Shown here piece by piece: positions 54,219 to 63,128 of a stretch of 64,000 nt of DNA. The DNA is from JAPOXR01 sp963664715 (lineage in GTDB: Bacteria > Pseudomonadota > Alphaproteobacteria > Rhodobacterales > Rhodobacteraceae), in assembly GCA_963664715.2 (NCBI GenBank), contig CAXXUY010000015.1, forward strand, positions 212,521 through 276,520, written 5' to 3'. How positions within the stretch are numbered: position 1 is the first letter of the stretch; each line of letters starts with the position of its first letter. The position numbers and the translations under genes are program-made. The notes below the pieces were generated by a model. It saw nothing but the letters and a program-made list of their open reading frames with translations. It was not told where the DNA came from and made no database searches.

Positions 54219-55520
54219 TCAGTTCTTCAGGCTGTCGACGAGGCGTTCCAGGGCTTCGATACAGAACGCCGAGGTTACGGCCTCGGAACCGTGGCCGATC
54301 TGCCCGACCAGGCCGAATTTCAGCGACTGGTCGCCGAATGCCAGGAATTCCGGCCAGCTTCCATCCTCCCGCTGCGAGTCAATCAGCCTTTCCGTGATGG
54401 GCGCTGCGTCGATGCTCGCGAGATGTCCGATGTTGTCGAGCGCGGACACTGCCTGGGCAGTCAGGAGGACATTGCCAAACTCTCCATCCTGATCGCGCAG
54501 GCCAAGAACATGGTCCGCAATCGTCGGACGCAGTTGATCCAGGGCAGGCCGAACGCGCGCCATGGCGCGGGATATCGAGTAGTAGATCGTGACAGTGTCG
54601 GGGTACCATTTGGACGTGCCGTCAACGCTGCCTTCGGACACCAGGGTTTCCAGCCATCTCCGGGCATTCCTGGTTTCGGAGTTGTCGCCCAGATAGGCAA
54701 TGACATTCGCATTGACCACGGGGTCGGCCTCAAGGCGAAACCCCGAAACAACATCGGGTTGGTCCTCCTCCAGGACCCAGGTCATGAAGCGCCCCTCCTC
54801 GTCACGATTCGCCAGGATGCGCGGGACGTTTCGTCCCAGCACGATCCAGGGATGGGTGTCGATGGCAAGCGAACAGAGGGTGGTGCTGTCCAGGTCCTGC
54901 GGCAGGTGGAGGTAGTATCGCCAGAAACCGGGATGTTCGACGGTGTCTTCAATATAGCGCCTGGTGGTGGAGCGAATGGCCTTGGCAAGCGCTTCCTTGC
55001 TGCTTTCAAGCGCAAGTATGCAGAGGGCCGAAACAAACGGGGGCCGTTCAAAATGCCTGGGAATGTTCGGGTCGGCAATGTTGAACCTGATGCAGCGCCA
55101 GGCACCGCTTTCGTCGAGATTGGATTTCAGGAATGCAAGTCCGCGCCGGACGCTCTCCCTGCCAGCCCTTGCAAGTGCGTCCGGGCTGCCGGCAAACCTT
55201 CGGGCACCTGGCTGCCCGGGGGTGGCAGGCCAGGCGGGTGGTGCTGGGTCGTGCATTGTACGACGAAGAAACTCCAGCGATTCAGCACCGGTTCTGGCTT
55301 CCTCGCGTTCGGCCCTGCTGAGCCTGTCGCGGGGAGGAAGCACCACATGCGTTGCGGCGTAGGAGTCTTCGTGCACGTGAATCTCGTGACCTTCGTCCAG
55401 AGTCACGCCCAGTTCCAGTTCGATTGTTCTCCTGGGGTCCGATAACAGGCGTCTGCGAAAGTCATTGTCCTCCTCGGCTCTCGATGCGAGGAAATCCGCG
55501 GTGTCGAGGGGTTTCTTCAT
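54219..55520 (-). CDS. NHLP-leader-like domain fused to a QW-motif toroid (terpene-cyclase-like) protein
   Basis: A 433-residue protein. Residues 1-85 look like an NHLP leader and align without gaps to the precursor at 47878: 20 of 43 residues (21-63) are identical, including the shared FR..LL.DP and the EI.VHE segment. Residues about 110-433 form an alpha/alpha-toroid of the prenyltransferase/squalene-cyclase superfamily, with the QW-like SQREDGSWPEF and helices such as ESVRRGLAFLKSNLDESGAW. The DxDD acid motif of class II cyclases is not seen. The start has GGAGAG upstream. It is the first gene of the biosynthetic operon. Confidence 0.8.
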   Translation of the reverse strand: MKKPLDTADFLASRAEEDNDFRRRLLSDPRRTIELELGVTLDEGHEIHVHEDSYAATHVVLPPRDRLSRAEREEARTGAESLEFLRRTMHDPAPPAWPATPGQPGARRFAGSPDALARAGRESVRRGLAFLKSNLDESGAWRCIRFNIADPNIPRHFERPPFVSALCILALESSKEALAKAIRSTTRRYIEDTVEHPGFWRYYLHLPQDLDSTTLCSLAIDTHPWIVLGRNVPRILANRDEEGRFMTWVLEEDQPDVVSGFRLEADPVVNANVIAYLGDNSETRNARRWLETLVSEGSVDGTSKWYPDTVTIYYSISRAMARVRPALDQLRPTIADHVLGLRDQDGEFGNVLLTAQAVSALDNIGHLASIDAAPITERLIDSQREDGSWPEFLAFGDQSLKFGLVGQIGHGSEAVTSAFCIEALERLVDSLKN

Positions 55521-56235
55521 TGTCGCTCTCCAGTTACGGTTGGCCCCGTTTCAAGGTGAATACCCGACATCCGGACTGATGTGAGCGGGCGAATCAGGGC
55601 CTGCCTGAATCATGTCCGGAATCTGCTCCGCGGGACAGTTAATGCTTGTCGGCGCGGCGGAACAAGGCACCGCGCTGGCCCGGCATTGCCAGGCATGCGG
55701 ATATCACGAACTTTCCATCTTGGCTTGGTTTTGCATACGTCGGCCAGTCCGGCAGGTTGCGCGCCTGCCCTCATGCCCGGCGGACGGCTGATCAGGTCAC
55801 GGGCCATGCACATCGAACTGTTCGGTTCCATGCAATCCGCTCAGGACCTCACCTTGCATTCACACCCTGGACAGAATGCGATCTCGGAATGGCAGCTGAA
55901 TGCGTCCGATCCGTCCCGCGACCTGCCTTGAGAGATCGCTCATGCTGTCGCAACAATCGCCTGCATGTCCTCGAGCAGTGAAACCGGCAGCAACGACCGC
56001 AGCATGTAACCGGCAGGCCCTGACTCCTGGCTGCAGCCGCACTCACCGCTGTCACCTGTCACGGGGCCGGGCGCCACCTTTCGAAGCGAGCGGAAATGAC
56101 CGCCCTGGCGGCGCGACCGCAACCGGGTGTGCAAATGTCGATACGCCCGGATGCTCCGGGGGCGCAACAGCGGCATGTCACCGGAGTGCAAGGTCTCGAA
56201 CAGACTGGAATGGATCCCGGGCCCGGTTCAGACGG
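55521..56235. other. intergenic, no supported gene
   Basis: A 715-bp region between the start of the RiPP biosynthetic operon and the 3' end of the MocR gene. Short frames on both strands resemble no family. It should contain the minus-strand promoter of the RiPP operon near 55530-55620. It marks the likely boundary between the RiPP locus and the next cluster. Confidence 0.4.
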
Positions 56236-57723
56236 TCAATCTGTGCGGGCCTCGGGCAGCGCCTTTGTGATCTTGTCGATTCCTTCCGGAATCAGCGACC
56301 TGCTGATGGCCGAATATCCCAGACGGATGTGGTTGTGATTGTTTCTTTCGTCGGAAAAGGTGTAGCCGCCGGTTTCGAAGAACACGCCTTCGGACTGGAC
56401 GAGTCTGCTCAGGATGCGGGAATCCGCTTCGTCAGGCAGCCTGAGCCAAATGCTGCCGCCGCCATATTCCGGCTTTACCGACGCGCCCGGAAGATGGCGC
56501 TCGAGCGATTCATGCATGATCGCACAACGATCCTTGTAGATATCCGTGATCTTTGCCACGAACCGGTCGTAGAATCCCCTTTGAAGGAACAAGGCGACAC
56601 TTCGCTGATTGTTCACGGGAGGGTGGCGCAATACGTGGTGACGCAGGGCCCTTGCTTCCAGGATGAACTCCCGGTCTGCAACGAGATAGCCGATGCGCAG
56701 TCCTGGCACGAGGGATTTCGACAGGCTGCCGACATAGATCACGTTACCCCAGCTGTCGAGGCTCTTGAGGGCGCGCGGCGGCGTGCGATTGAAACTGATA
56801 TCGGCCTCGTAATCATCCTCGATGACGAACTGTTCGTGCTTCCTGGAGAGTTCCAGCAGCTTGTTCTTTCGATCCAGTGACATTGTCACTGTCGTCGGAA
56901 ACTGGTGGCTCGGCGTTACAAACAGACACTTGCATCGGGATATGTCACCAGAAATGATCATCCCGTTGCGGTCGACAGGATAGCGTTGGACATTGATGCC
57001 CTCGATTCTGGCCATGTTGATCACGTCCGGGTAACCGGGATCCTCGACGCCGAAAGTGTCTCCGGGGGACAGCAGCAGCTTGATCGCGAGATACAGCGCC
57101 TGCTGGCCGCCGACGGTCACGAGAACTTCGTCCGGATGTGCAACGATTCCACGCCTTGCAAGCACACGCTGGATGAGCTGTTCGACCAGCATGCTGTCGT
57201 CCACGGCGGAATAGTCAGTGGCCCAATTCCCGACCTCCACGACGTTGACCGAATCACGGACGCATTCGCGCCAGCTGACAATCGGGAACAGCGACGGATC
57301 GGTGAGGCCGCACACGAACGGATAGCGATAGCGAATGAGGCAATCCGCGGGTTTTGCAACATGTCTCATATTGAAGCTGCGGCCCTTGAAGAATGACTTG
57401 TAGTCAATCCTCTCGGCTGCCGCAGTTGAGCTGCACGGCAAGTCCATGGGCGGCACAAGGCCGGGGTCCACGAGAACTTCCTGTCTGACGAAAAACCCGG
57501 AGCGATCCCGGGCTTCCACGAAACCGTCCTGTTTCAGAACCTCATAGGCCAGTTTCACTGTCGTCAGGCTGACCCCCAGCTCCTTCGACAACTGGCGAAT
57601 CGACGGCAATGACTGATGCAGCGGAAACTGCCGATTGATGATTCCGATCGCGAGCTGGCGGCGGATCTGCATCTGGAGGCTCTCCGAGGAGCTGCGGTCG
57701 ATGGCAATTATGTTCTCGTACAT
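56236..57723 (-). CDS. MocR/PdxR-type regulator (GntR HTH + aminotransferase domain)
   Basis: A 495-residue MocR-family regulator. Residues about 12-80 are a GntR winged helix (LHQSLPSIRQLSKELGVSLT, AYEVLKQDGFVEARDRSGFF). The rest is a fold-type I aminotransferase domain with the PLP lysine in YVGSLSKSLVPGLRIGY. These proteins use PLP or an amino-substrate adduct as effector. It is divergent from the ilvD-like operon, with a composite palindrome between them, so it probably controls that operon and itself. Confidence 0.92.
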   Translation of the reverse strand: MYENIIAIDRSSSESLQMQIRRQLAIGIINRQFPLHQSLPSIRQLSKELGVSLTTVKLAYEVLKQDGFVEARDRSGFFVRQEVLVDPGLVPPMDLPCSSTAAAERIDYKSFFKGRSFNMRHVAKPADCLIRYRYPFVCGLTDPSLFPIVSWRECVRDSVNVVEVGNWATDYSAVDDSMLVEQLIQRVLARRGIVAHPDEVLVTVGGQQALYLAIKLLLSPGDTFGVEDPGYPDVINMARIEGINVQRYPVDRNGMIISGDISRCKCLFVTPSHQFPTTVTMSLDRKNKLLELSRKHEQFVIEDDYEADISFNRTPPRALKSLDSWGNVIYVGSLSKSLVPGLRIGYLVADREFILEARALRHHVLRHPPVNNQRSVALFLQRGFYDRFVAKITDIYKDRCAIMHESLERHLPGASVKPEYGGGSIWLRLPDEADSRILSRLVQSEGVFFETGGYTFSDERNNHNHIRLGYSAISRSLIPEGIDKITKALPEARTD

Positions 57724-57876
57724 CCCGGACTTTCCCGAGGCAGAGCCATGGGAAACGGACTGATCGCTCCCAGCGGCATTTCATGTGTTGAAATCAGTGT
57801 CGGCATCCGTCTCGGTCCATCATTCCGGCCCGTTCGTCACGCCACTTCTGAATACAGCTAGAAGCCCAGCCGTGCT

Positions 57877-57916
57877 CCACCTGTAGCCACAGTTTTTCTG
57901 AACTGTATATAGGTGG
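57877..57916. promoter_or_regulatory. composite palindrome in the mocR-ilvD divergent region
   Basis: Two nested inverted repeats share one centre: CCACCT (57877-57882) with AGGTGG (57911-57916), and ACAGTT (57889-57894) with AACTGT (57901-57906). TATATA overlaps the right half and could be a -10 element. The size and place suit a dimeric MocR regulator controlling both directions. Confidence 0.6.
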
Positions 57917-57944
57917 ATTCCGGACGACACGGTAGCGAATCTGC

Positions 57945-59684
57945 ATGGATTCGGAGTCGGCCAGGCCAGCATTTACCGCAGACAGCATGACTGTCGTGGG
58001 CAGGGAAGCGGCAGCGAGGTCCGCTCGCTCTCGCAGCGGGCGCCAATTTCTCGGTGTGGAGCGTTCACTGCAGCGCGCGTGGGCGAAGGGTGCCGGGCTG
58101 ATCGAAGAGGAGTTCGAACAGCCCATGATCGCCGTCGTCAACACCTACCAGGAGTTTTCGCCAGAGAACATCCACCTGCGGCAGGTGGGTGAGGCAGTCA
58201 AGACCGGTATCCGGATGGCCGGCGGAACACCGTGTGAATTCAATACCTTCCATGTCACGGATAGCGAGACCTTCGCGTCGGTGGGCATGCGCTACGTCCT
58301 GCCGAGCCGGGATCTTGTCGCGGACATGATCGAACTGATGGTCGAGGGGCACCGGTTTGATGCAATGGTCCTTATAGGCTCCGGCGACAAGGTCATGCCC
58401 GGCATGGCTATGGCTGCCGCGCGCCTGGATCTGCCAGCGATCATGCTCTACGGCGGACCGACCAGGGCCGGGATCTACAAGAATCAGAAGGTCTTTCTGG
58501 AGACTGTCTATGACGGCATCGGCGAGTATCTGCGCGGCAGGTTGTCCAGGGAGGATCTGAAGGGTCTCGAGGACAATCATTTCCCGTTTGCCGGTGCGTC
58601 CGACACCGCAACCTCGGGAAATACTGCCGGAATCTATACCGAGGCTCTCGGCCTTTCGCTGCCCTACAGCGGAACCCTTCCCGCCGGCAGCAATTTCCAG
58701 CTGCGTGCTGCCAAGTACACCGGCATGCGGATCATGGAGTTGGTGAAAGGCGACATTCGTCCATCCAGGATCCTGACTGAGGAGGCCTTCGAGAACGCAA
58801 TGCGTGTGGGAATGGCGGTCGGTGGCTCAACCAACATGGTACTGCACATGATCGCCATGGCGAAAGAGGCCGGCGTTGACGTCAGTTTCAACAGTTGGGA
58901 CCGGCTCAGCCGGGAAACGCCGACCCTCGTCAGGTTGGCGCCGTCCGGACCTTGGGGTGTGACTGAACTTGGAGACGCGGGCGGGGTGCCCGCGGTCATG
59001 AAAGCGCTGGGGGGTCTCGTACACACTCGGTCGTCGACTGTCAGTGGCAGGACGATCGGAGACCTCATCGACGCTGCGACGATCAAGAACGCGGACTGCA
59101 TACGTGGTCTTGACGATCCGGTCGAAGCGACAGGTTCAATCTACATTCTGAGGGGAAGCCTCGCTCCGGGCGGCGCCGTCGTGAAGGCATCCGGTGTTTC
59201 AGCAGACATGCGGAATACGGTGTTGACGGCACGCGTGTTCGAGGACGAGGAGAGCGCAATTGAGGCGATCCGCGGCAACAGGATCCGACGTGGAAGCTGT
59301 GTGGTGATCCGCAATGAAGGTACGCGGGGCGGGCCGGGCATGCGCGAGATGCTCGGAGCCACGTCAGCTCTGATGGGGGCCGGCCTGGGAGACTGCTGTG
59401 CCCTTGTCACCGACGGACGGTTCTCGGGTGCCACCCACGGCCCTGCCATCGGATATGTCACACCCGAGGCCGCGCGCGGTGGAACAATAGCCGTCGTAGA
59501 GGACGGTGACCCCATCCGCATAGACCTGCCGGACAGAAAGCTGGAACTGGAGGTTTCCGCCGAAACCCTCGCGGAGAGGTTCAGTCGTCATGTGCCCATG
59601 CCGCCACGTGTCAGGCGCGGATTTCTCAAACACTATTCCGAAACAGTGGCACCCGCCTCCGAGGGGGCGGTGCTGCCCAGATAG
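57945..59684 (+). CDS. IlvD/Edd family dehydratase homologue lacking the Fe-S cysteines
   Basis: A 579-residue IlvD/Edd family protein by overall sequence: NIHLRQVGEAVKTGIRMAGG, RYVLPSRDLVADMIELMVEG and GRFSGATHGPAIGYV. The positions of the cluster cysteines are altered. The invariant CDK motif reads GDK (Gly147-Asp148-Lys149), the C-x-G-M-T motif reads ASDTATSG (Ser219), and the PCN motif reads PEN (Glu74). The Asp and the metal-bridging Lys of CDK remain. Family members are otherwise [2Fe-2S] or [4Fe-4S] sugar-acid or dihydroxy-acid dehydratases, so this one probably uses another mechanism. ATG 57987 is a possible later start. Confidence 0.85.
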   Translation: MDSESARPAFTADSMTVVGREAAARSARSRSGRQFLGVERSLQRAWAKGAGLIEEEFEQPMIAVVNTYQEFSPENIHLRQVGEAVKTGIRMAGGTPCEFNTFHVTDSETFASVGMRYVLPSRDLVADMIELMVEGHRFDAMVLIGSGDKVMPGMAMAAARLDLPAIMLYGGPTRAGIYKNQKVFLETVYDGIGEYLRGRLSREDLKGLEDNHFPFAGASDTATSGNTAGIYTEALGLSLPYSGTLPAGSNFQLRAAKYTGMRIMELVKGDIRPSRILTEEAFENAMRVGMAVGGSTNMVLHMIAMAKEAGVDVSFNSWDRLSRETPTLVRLAPSGPWGVTELGDAGGVPAVMKALGGLVHTRSSTVSGRTIGDLIDAATIKNADCIRGLDDPVEATGSIYILRGSLAPGGAVVKASGVSADMRNTVLTARVFEDEESAIEAIRGNRIRRGSCVVIRNEGTRGGPGMREMLGATSALMGAGLGDCCALVTDGRFSGATHGPAIGYVTPEAARGGTIAVVEDGDPIRIDLPDRKLELEVSAETLAERFSRHVPMPPRVRRGFLKHYSETVAPASEGAVLPR

Positions 59685-59696
59685 TTGAAGGTCAGG

Positions 59697-60809
59697 ATGA
59701 TGGAAACGTCGTTGGACATTGGCAAAGCCAACCTGGAACGGTTCGAGGACCGGTCTCCTCCCGCGCCTCGCGAGGACGCTTCGGGCCAGGTCATTACAAA
59801 CGCGGCTTCGTCGGGCATCCATATCGACCGGAGGCGGCTGAAGTCACTTGCGCGCCGCAGTGACAGGCCGGGGCTGATCTATTTCACCGGCTGGATCGCG
59901 GCAATGGCAGCGACGGGATCTCTCGTCTGGCTTGCATTGGGGACGATCTATGTCTGGCCGGCGATGTTTGTCTACGGCGTGGTCATGTCCGTGCCGTCCT
60001 ATTCTCTCAGTCACGAGACCGCACACGGAACTGCCTTCCGTACACGTTGGATCAACGAAACAGTCTTCTGGATCATGTCGCTTGTCTACGGAGAGGAACC
60101 GCTGCACCGGCGATACACGCACACCAATCACCACACCTACACCTGGTTCATCGGCCAGGACAGCCAGATGCCGTTCGACACTCCGCTCGATTTCAAGGGC
60201 TGGCTCTACGACGTCAGCGGGCTGTCGCTGCACGTCTTCCAGGTGCGGGTGCTCTGGCAACTCTCCACGAAGCGCTACACGGAACTGATGCGGGAAGTCT
60301 CGCCGGAAACGGAACTTCCGAAGATGACCCGCAATGCCCGTATCTTCTGTCTCGCCTATCTCGGAATACTTGCCACATTGCTGGCAGGATACTCGGCTCT
60401 GCTCTGGTTCTACGTGCTGCCTCGACTTCTTGGCGGCCCGATAATGCTGATGTTCAACATCATCCAGCATGCCGAACTGCAGGAAAATTCACCATCCATC
60501 ATCGCGAGTACCCGCAGCTTCCGAACGAACTGGGTGGGACGGTTCCTGTATCTCAACATGAACAACCACGTTGAGCACCACCTCTACCCGCAGGTTCCAT
60601 TCTACTCCCTACCGGACCTGCACAAGGAAGTGGTCGACCAGACACCTGTGCCGGACCCGGGCTTCTGGCGCACGAACGTCGATCTGCTCTCTGTCGTGAT
60701 CAGGCGATCTCTGGGGTTCGGCACGAAGGCCTCCTTCATCCGCCAGGCACCGCACATGGTCACGGAAGGCGGTTCCTACGAGAAGATCTCAAGGGCGACG
60801 ATGCAGTGA
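59697..60809 (+). CDS. membrane fatty-acid-desaturase-like diiron enzyme
   Basis: A 370-residue integral membrane protein of the fatty acid desaturase superfamily. The three His motifs are HETAHG, HTNHHTYTW and HVEHHLYP, typical of diiron desaturases and hydroxylases. Two hydrophobic hairpins flank them. The start is ATG 59697, with GAAGG five bases upstream. A Rieske ferredoxin encoded two genes later is the likely electron donor. The substrate is unknown; the neighbours suggest a small carboxylate or branched compound rather than a membrane lipid. It overlaps the next gene by GTGA. Confidence 0.87.
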   Translation: MMETSLDIGKANLERFEDRSPPAPREDASGQVITNAASSGIHIDRRRLKSLARRSDRPGLIYFTGWIAAMAATGSLVWLALGTIYVWPAMFVYGVVMSVPSYSLSHETAHGTAFRTRWINETVFWIMSLVYGEEPLHRRYTHTNHHTYTWFIGQDSQMPFDTPLDFKGWLYDVSGLSLHVFQVRVLWQLSTKRYTELMREVSPETELPKMTRNARIFCLAYLGILATLLAGYSALLWFYVLPRLLGGPIMLMFNIIQHAELQENSPSIIASTRSFRTNWVGRFLYLNMNNHVEHHLYPQVPFYSLPDLHKEVVDQTPVPDPGFWRTNVDLLSVVIRRSLGFGTKASFIRQAPHMVTEGGSYEKISRATMQ

Positions 60810-61648
60810 AGCCCAGGAATATCTACACATATGGCGGAAAGCCGGCTCGGCGCAATCTGACCGTGGCCGACATGATCGCGCAAAAGGGCAAGTTCAAACT
60901 CAGCCAGACCTGCCCGGAAACGGAAGAGGAAGCCGCTGCCTGCGCGGCCGCGGGCATCGACGTGTTGAACACGTCCGACAAGGACATTCCGGCAGTGAGA
61001 GCCGGTGCCCCGGAGACCTTCACGATCGCCGACCTGCCGATGACTTCCCACAAGACATCGGATGACATCCTGCGGGCCGCGGTGACTGCGGCGGAAGCGG
61101 GCGCGGATGCAGTGTATACGCCGCGGAGCCTGCACATGGTCGAGGCGCTTGCCCATGAGGGCCTGGCGGTCCAGGGTCATCTCGGGCTGGTGCCGAGGCT
61201 GTCAACCCGGCGCGGCGGCCTGAGAATCGTCGGCAAGACCGCCGAAGAGGCATTCGAGCTCGCGGAGGATTTTCGCAGGCTCGAGGATGCCGGGGCATTT
61301 GCGGCGGAAGTGGAATGCGTGGCAACCGAGGCCCTGTCCTCGATAAACCCGCTGACGAGACTCGTTACGCATTCAATCGGCGCCGGGTCCGGCGGCGATG
61401 TCATCTTCATGTTCCTGGTCGACATATGTGGTGACACGGAGTCTCCGCCTGCACATGCCCGGGCATTTGCCGATATTCGATTGATCCGCAGGCAGCTTGA
61501 CGAGGAACGCCGACGCGCCATTCGCGACTATCGGACTGCCGTGCTGAATGGCAGCTATCCCGATTCAAGGACCTCCGTTTCGATGTTGCCGGGCGAGCAG
61601 GAAAAGCTGCTCGATCTGCTCGAGCGGCGCCAGGCCTTCCACCGCTGA
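60806..61648 (+). CDS. PanB-like (ketopantoate hydroxymethyltransferase family) protein
   Basis: A 280-residue TIM-barrel protein of the PanB family. Shared blocks are IADLPMTSHKT with the metal-binding Asp, QGHLGLVP, EDAGAFAAEVECVATEA with the catalytic Glu, and THSIGAGSGGDV. Other PanB signature positions differ: the GDS loop reads TSDKD, and the K-x-E-G-G loop reads YTPRS, so the Lys and Glu that contact ketopantoate and metal are missing. I infer a related retro-aldol or aldol reaction on another substrate rather than pantothenate synthesis. GTG start in an overlap with the desaturase gene. Confidence 0.8.
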   Translation: MKPRNIYTYGGKPARRNLTVADMIAQKGKFKLSQTCPETEEEAAACAAAGIDVLNTSDKDIPAVRAGAPETFTIADLPMTSHKTSDDILRAAVTAAEAGADAVYTPRSLHMVEALAHEGLAVQGHLGLVPRLSTRRGGLRIVGKTAEEAFELAEDFRRLEDAGAFAAEVECVATEALSSINPLTRLVTHSIGAGSGGDVIFMFLVDICGDTESPPAHARAFADIRLIRRQLDEERRRAIRDYRTAVLNGSYPDSRTSVSMLPGEQEKLLDLLERRQAFHR

Positions 61649-61658
61649 GGATACTGCA

Positions 61659-61967
61659 ATGCCTGACTGGATACATGCCTGTGCCTGCAGTGACATTGAT
61701 GAGGAGGACCTGATCCGCTGGGATCACGCGGACCGTACATTTGCGATCTACAACGCAGAGGATGGGTTCTACTGCACGGACGGCCTGTGCACGCATGAAG
61801 ATGAGCATCTTGATGCCGGCCTGCTGACCGGACACGTTGTCGAATGCCCGCTCCACCAGGGCCGTTTCGATATCCGGACGGGCAGAGTGGTATCGCCACC
61901 GCCCTGTTCCGGCCTCAACACCTATCCCGTGAAGACGGAGAATGGACAGGTCTACGTCAAGATCTGA
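61659..61967 (+). CDS. Rieske [2Fe-2S] ferredoxin
   Basis: A 102-residue Rieske ferredoxin of the dioxygenase-associated type. The cluster ligands are in CTHEDEHL and CPLHQGRFD (C-x-H ... C-x-x-H). No signal peptide or membrane helix, so it is a soluble cytoplasmic electron carrier. It starts 10 bp after the PanB-like gene. Its probable partner is the diiron desaturase-like enzyme of the same operon. No dedicated ferredoxin reductase is encoded in the window. Confidence 0.93.
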   Translation: MPDWIHACACSDIDEEDLIRWDHADRTFAIYNAEDGFYCTDGLCTHEDEHLDAGLLTGHVVECPLHQGRFDIRTGRVVSPPPCSGLNTYPVKTENGQVYVKI

Positions 61968-62038
61968 ACCCACCTGGCCGGGACGGGTGTCCCGGTCGGG
62001 GAATTGACGACAACCACTGCTGGAAAGAGGAAGAAGTC

Positions 62039-63052
62039 ATGCAGTACCCAACACAACAACGGCTCATCCAGGGTCTTGCCGCCGCTGCTCTCGCCACGAG
62101 CATCGCGACTGCACCCGCCCATGCGGAGGAAGAGTTCATCTTCGCCAATCCGATGAACCCTGACCATGTGTTCCACGCGATTTCGGAACGATTTATGGGC
62201 AATCTCGGAGACGACAGCGGTGTCTCGATCGCCTACCACCCGGGTGGAGATCTGGGAGATTGGACATCGCTGTTTGAACAGGTGATCCAGGGTGTCGTCC
62301 CGATGACACTGACCTGGGCATCTTCGGATTTCGACCAGCGCCTGGATCTCATCTACCTCGGATACATCGTCTCCAACTGGGAGGAGGCAAAGGAGCTCTA
62401 CGGTCCCGGTGCCGGCATGCTTGAAGTCTACAATGACATGCTGGCTGACCTCGGCATACAGGCAATCGGGATCATTCCGACCGATTTCGGTTCGGTGGTG
62501 ATAAGGAAAGGCGTCGGCGAAACTCCGCTCAACTTTCCCGAAGATCCGCAAGGGATGAAGATCCGTGTTCCCGGGCTTTCGATTGCTGTTGACCGTTTCA
62601 ACAGTTTCGGATTCGCAGCAGTTCCCATCCCGCTGTCCGAAGTGCACACCGCGCTGCAACTCGGAACGGTGGATGCCCGGTCGTTCTCGACTGCGGTCGA
62701 GACGTACACGCTTCGCGATGTCCTCGAGGCCAACATCCTGACCAATGACTATTTCGAAGTCGCGTTCTGGCTCGTCAACAAGGCCTGGTGGGACGGCCTG
62801 CCGGACGACATTCGTTCGAGATTGCAGGAAGTAGCGGATGAAACCATTGAATGGTCCTGGCAGGAAGCCGAGAGCAAGAGCAACGAGTTCCTGCAGAAGG
62901 CACGCGATGCGGGCATCAATGTCATCGAATTGAGTGATGAACAAATGAGTGCCGCCAAGCAGCTCGTATACGAAAACGAATGGCCGATGATGGAGTCCGT
63001 CGTTGGAGAGGACATCATGGACCAGATTCGGAGTGTGGTCGGAATAAACTAG
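62039..63052 (+). CDS. TRAP transporter substrate-binding protein (DctP type)
   Basis: A 337-residue DctP-family binding protein with a cleavable signal peptide (residues 1-27, ending in APAHA). Landmarks are ANPMNPDHVFHAIS, PEDPQGMKIRVPG and the ligand-contact segment LQLGTVDARSFST. An AGAGGAAG ribosome-binding site precedes the ATG. It should capture a carboxylate-type substrate in the periplasm for the membrane subunits encoded next. Its placement in the ilvD-panB-Rieske operon suggests it imports the starting compound of that pathway. Confidence 0.92.
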   Translation: MQYPTQQRLIQGLAAAALATSIATAPAHAEEEFIFANPMNPDHVFHAISERFMGNLGDDSGVSIAYHPGGDLGDWTSLFEQVIQGVVPMTLTWASSDFDQRLDLIYLGYIVSNWEEAKELYGPGAGMLEVYNDMLADLGIQAIGIIPTDFGSVVIRKGVGETPLNFPEDPQGMKIRVPGLSIAVDRFNSFGFAAVPIPLSEVHTALQLGTVDARSFSTAVETYTLRDVLEANILTNDYFEVAFWLVNKAWWDGLPDDIRSRLQEVADETIEWSWQEAESKSNEFLQKARDAGINVIELSDEQMSAAKQLVYENEWPMMESVVGEDIMDQIRSVVGIN

Positions 63053-63128
63053 AAGCCCCGAACAGAGTACATATCAATCCGTCCGGGCGCGCCTGCGCCC
63101 GGACATCCCATTGTACTGGAACTCGGCC

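Noticed and set aside
54291..55445. Plus-strand 384-codon frame opposite the toroid gene
   Set aside because: Antisense shadow caused by high GC at third positions; the minus-strand protein has clear domains.
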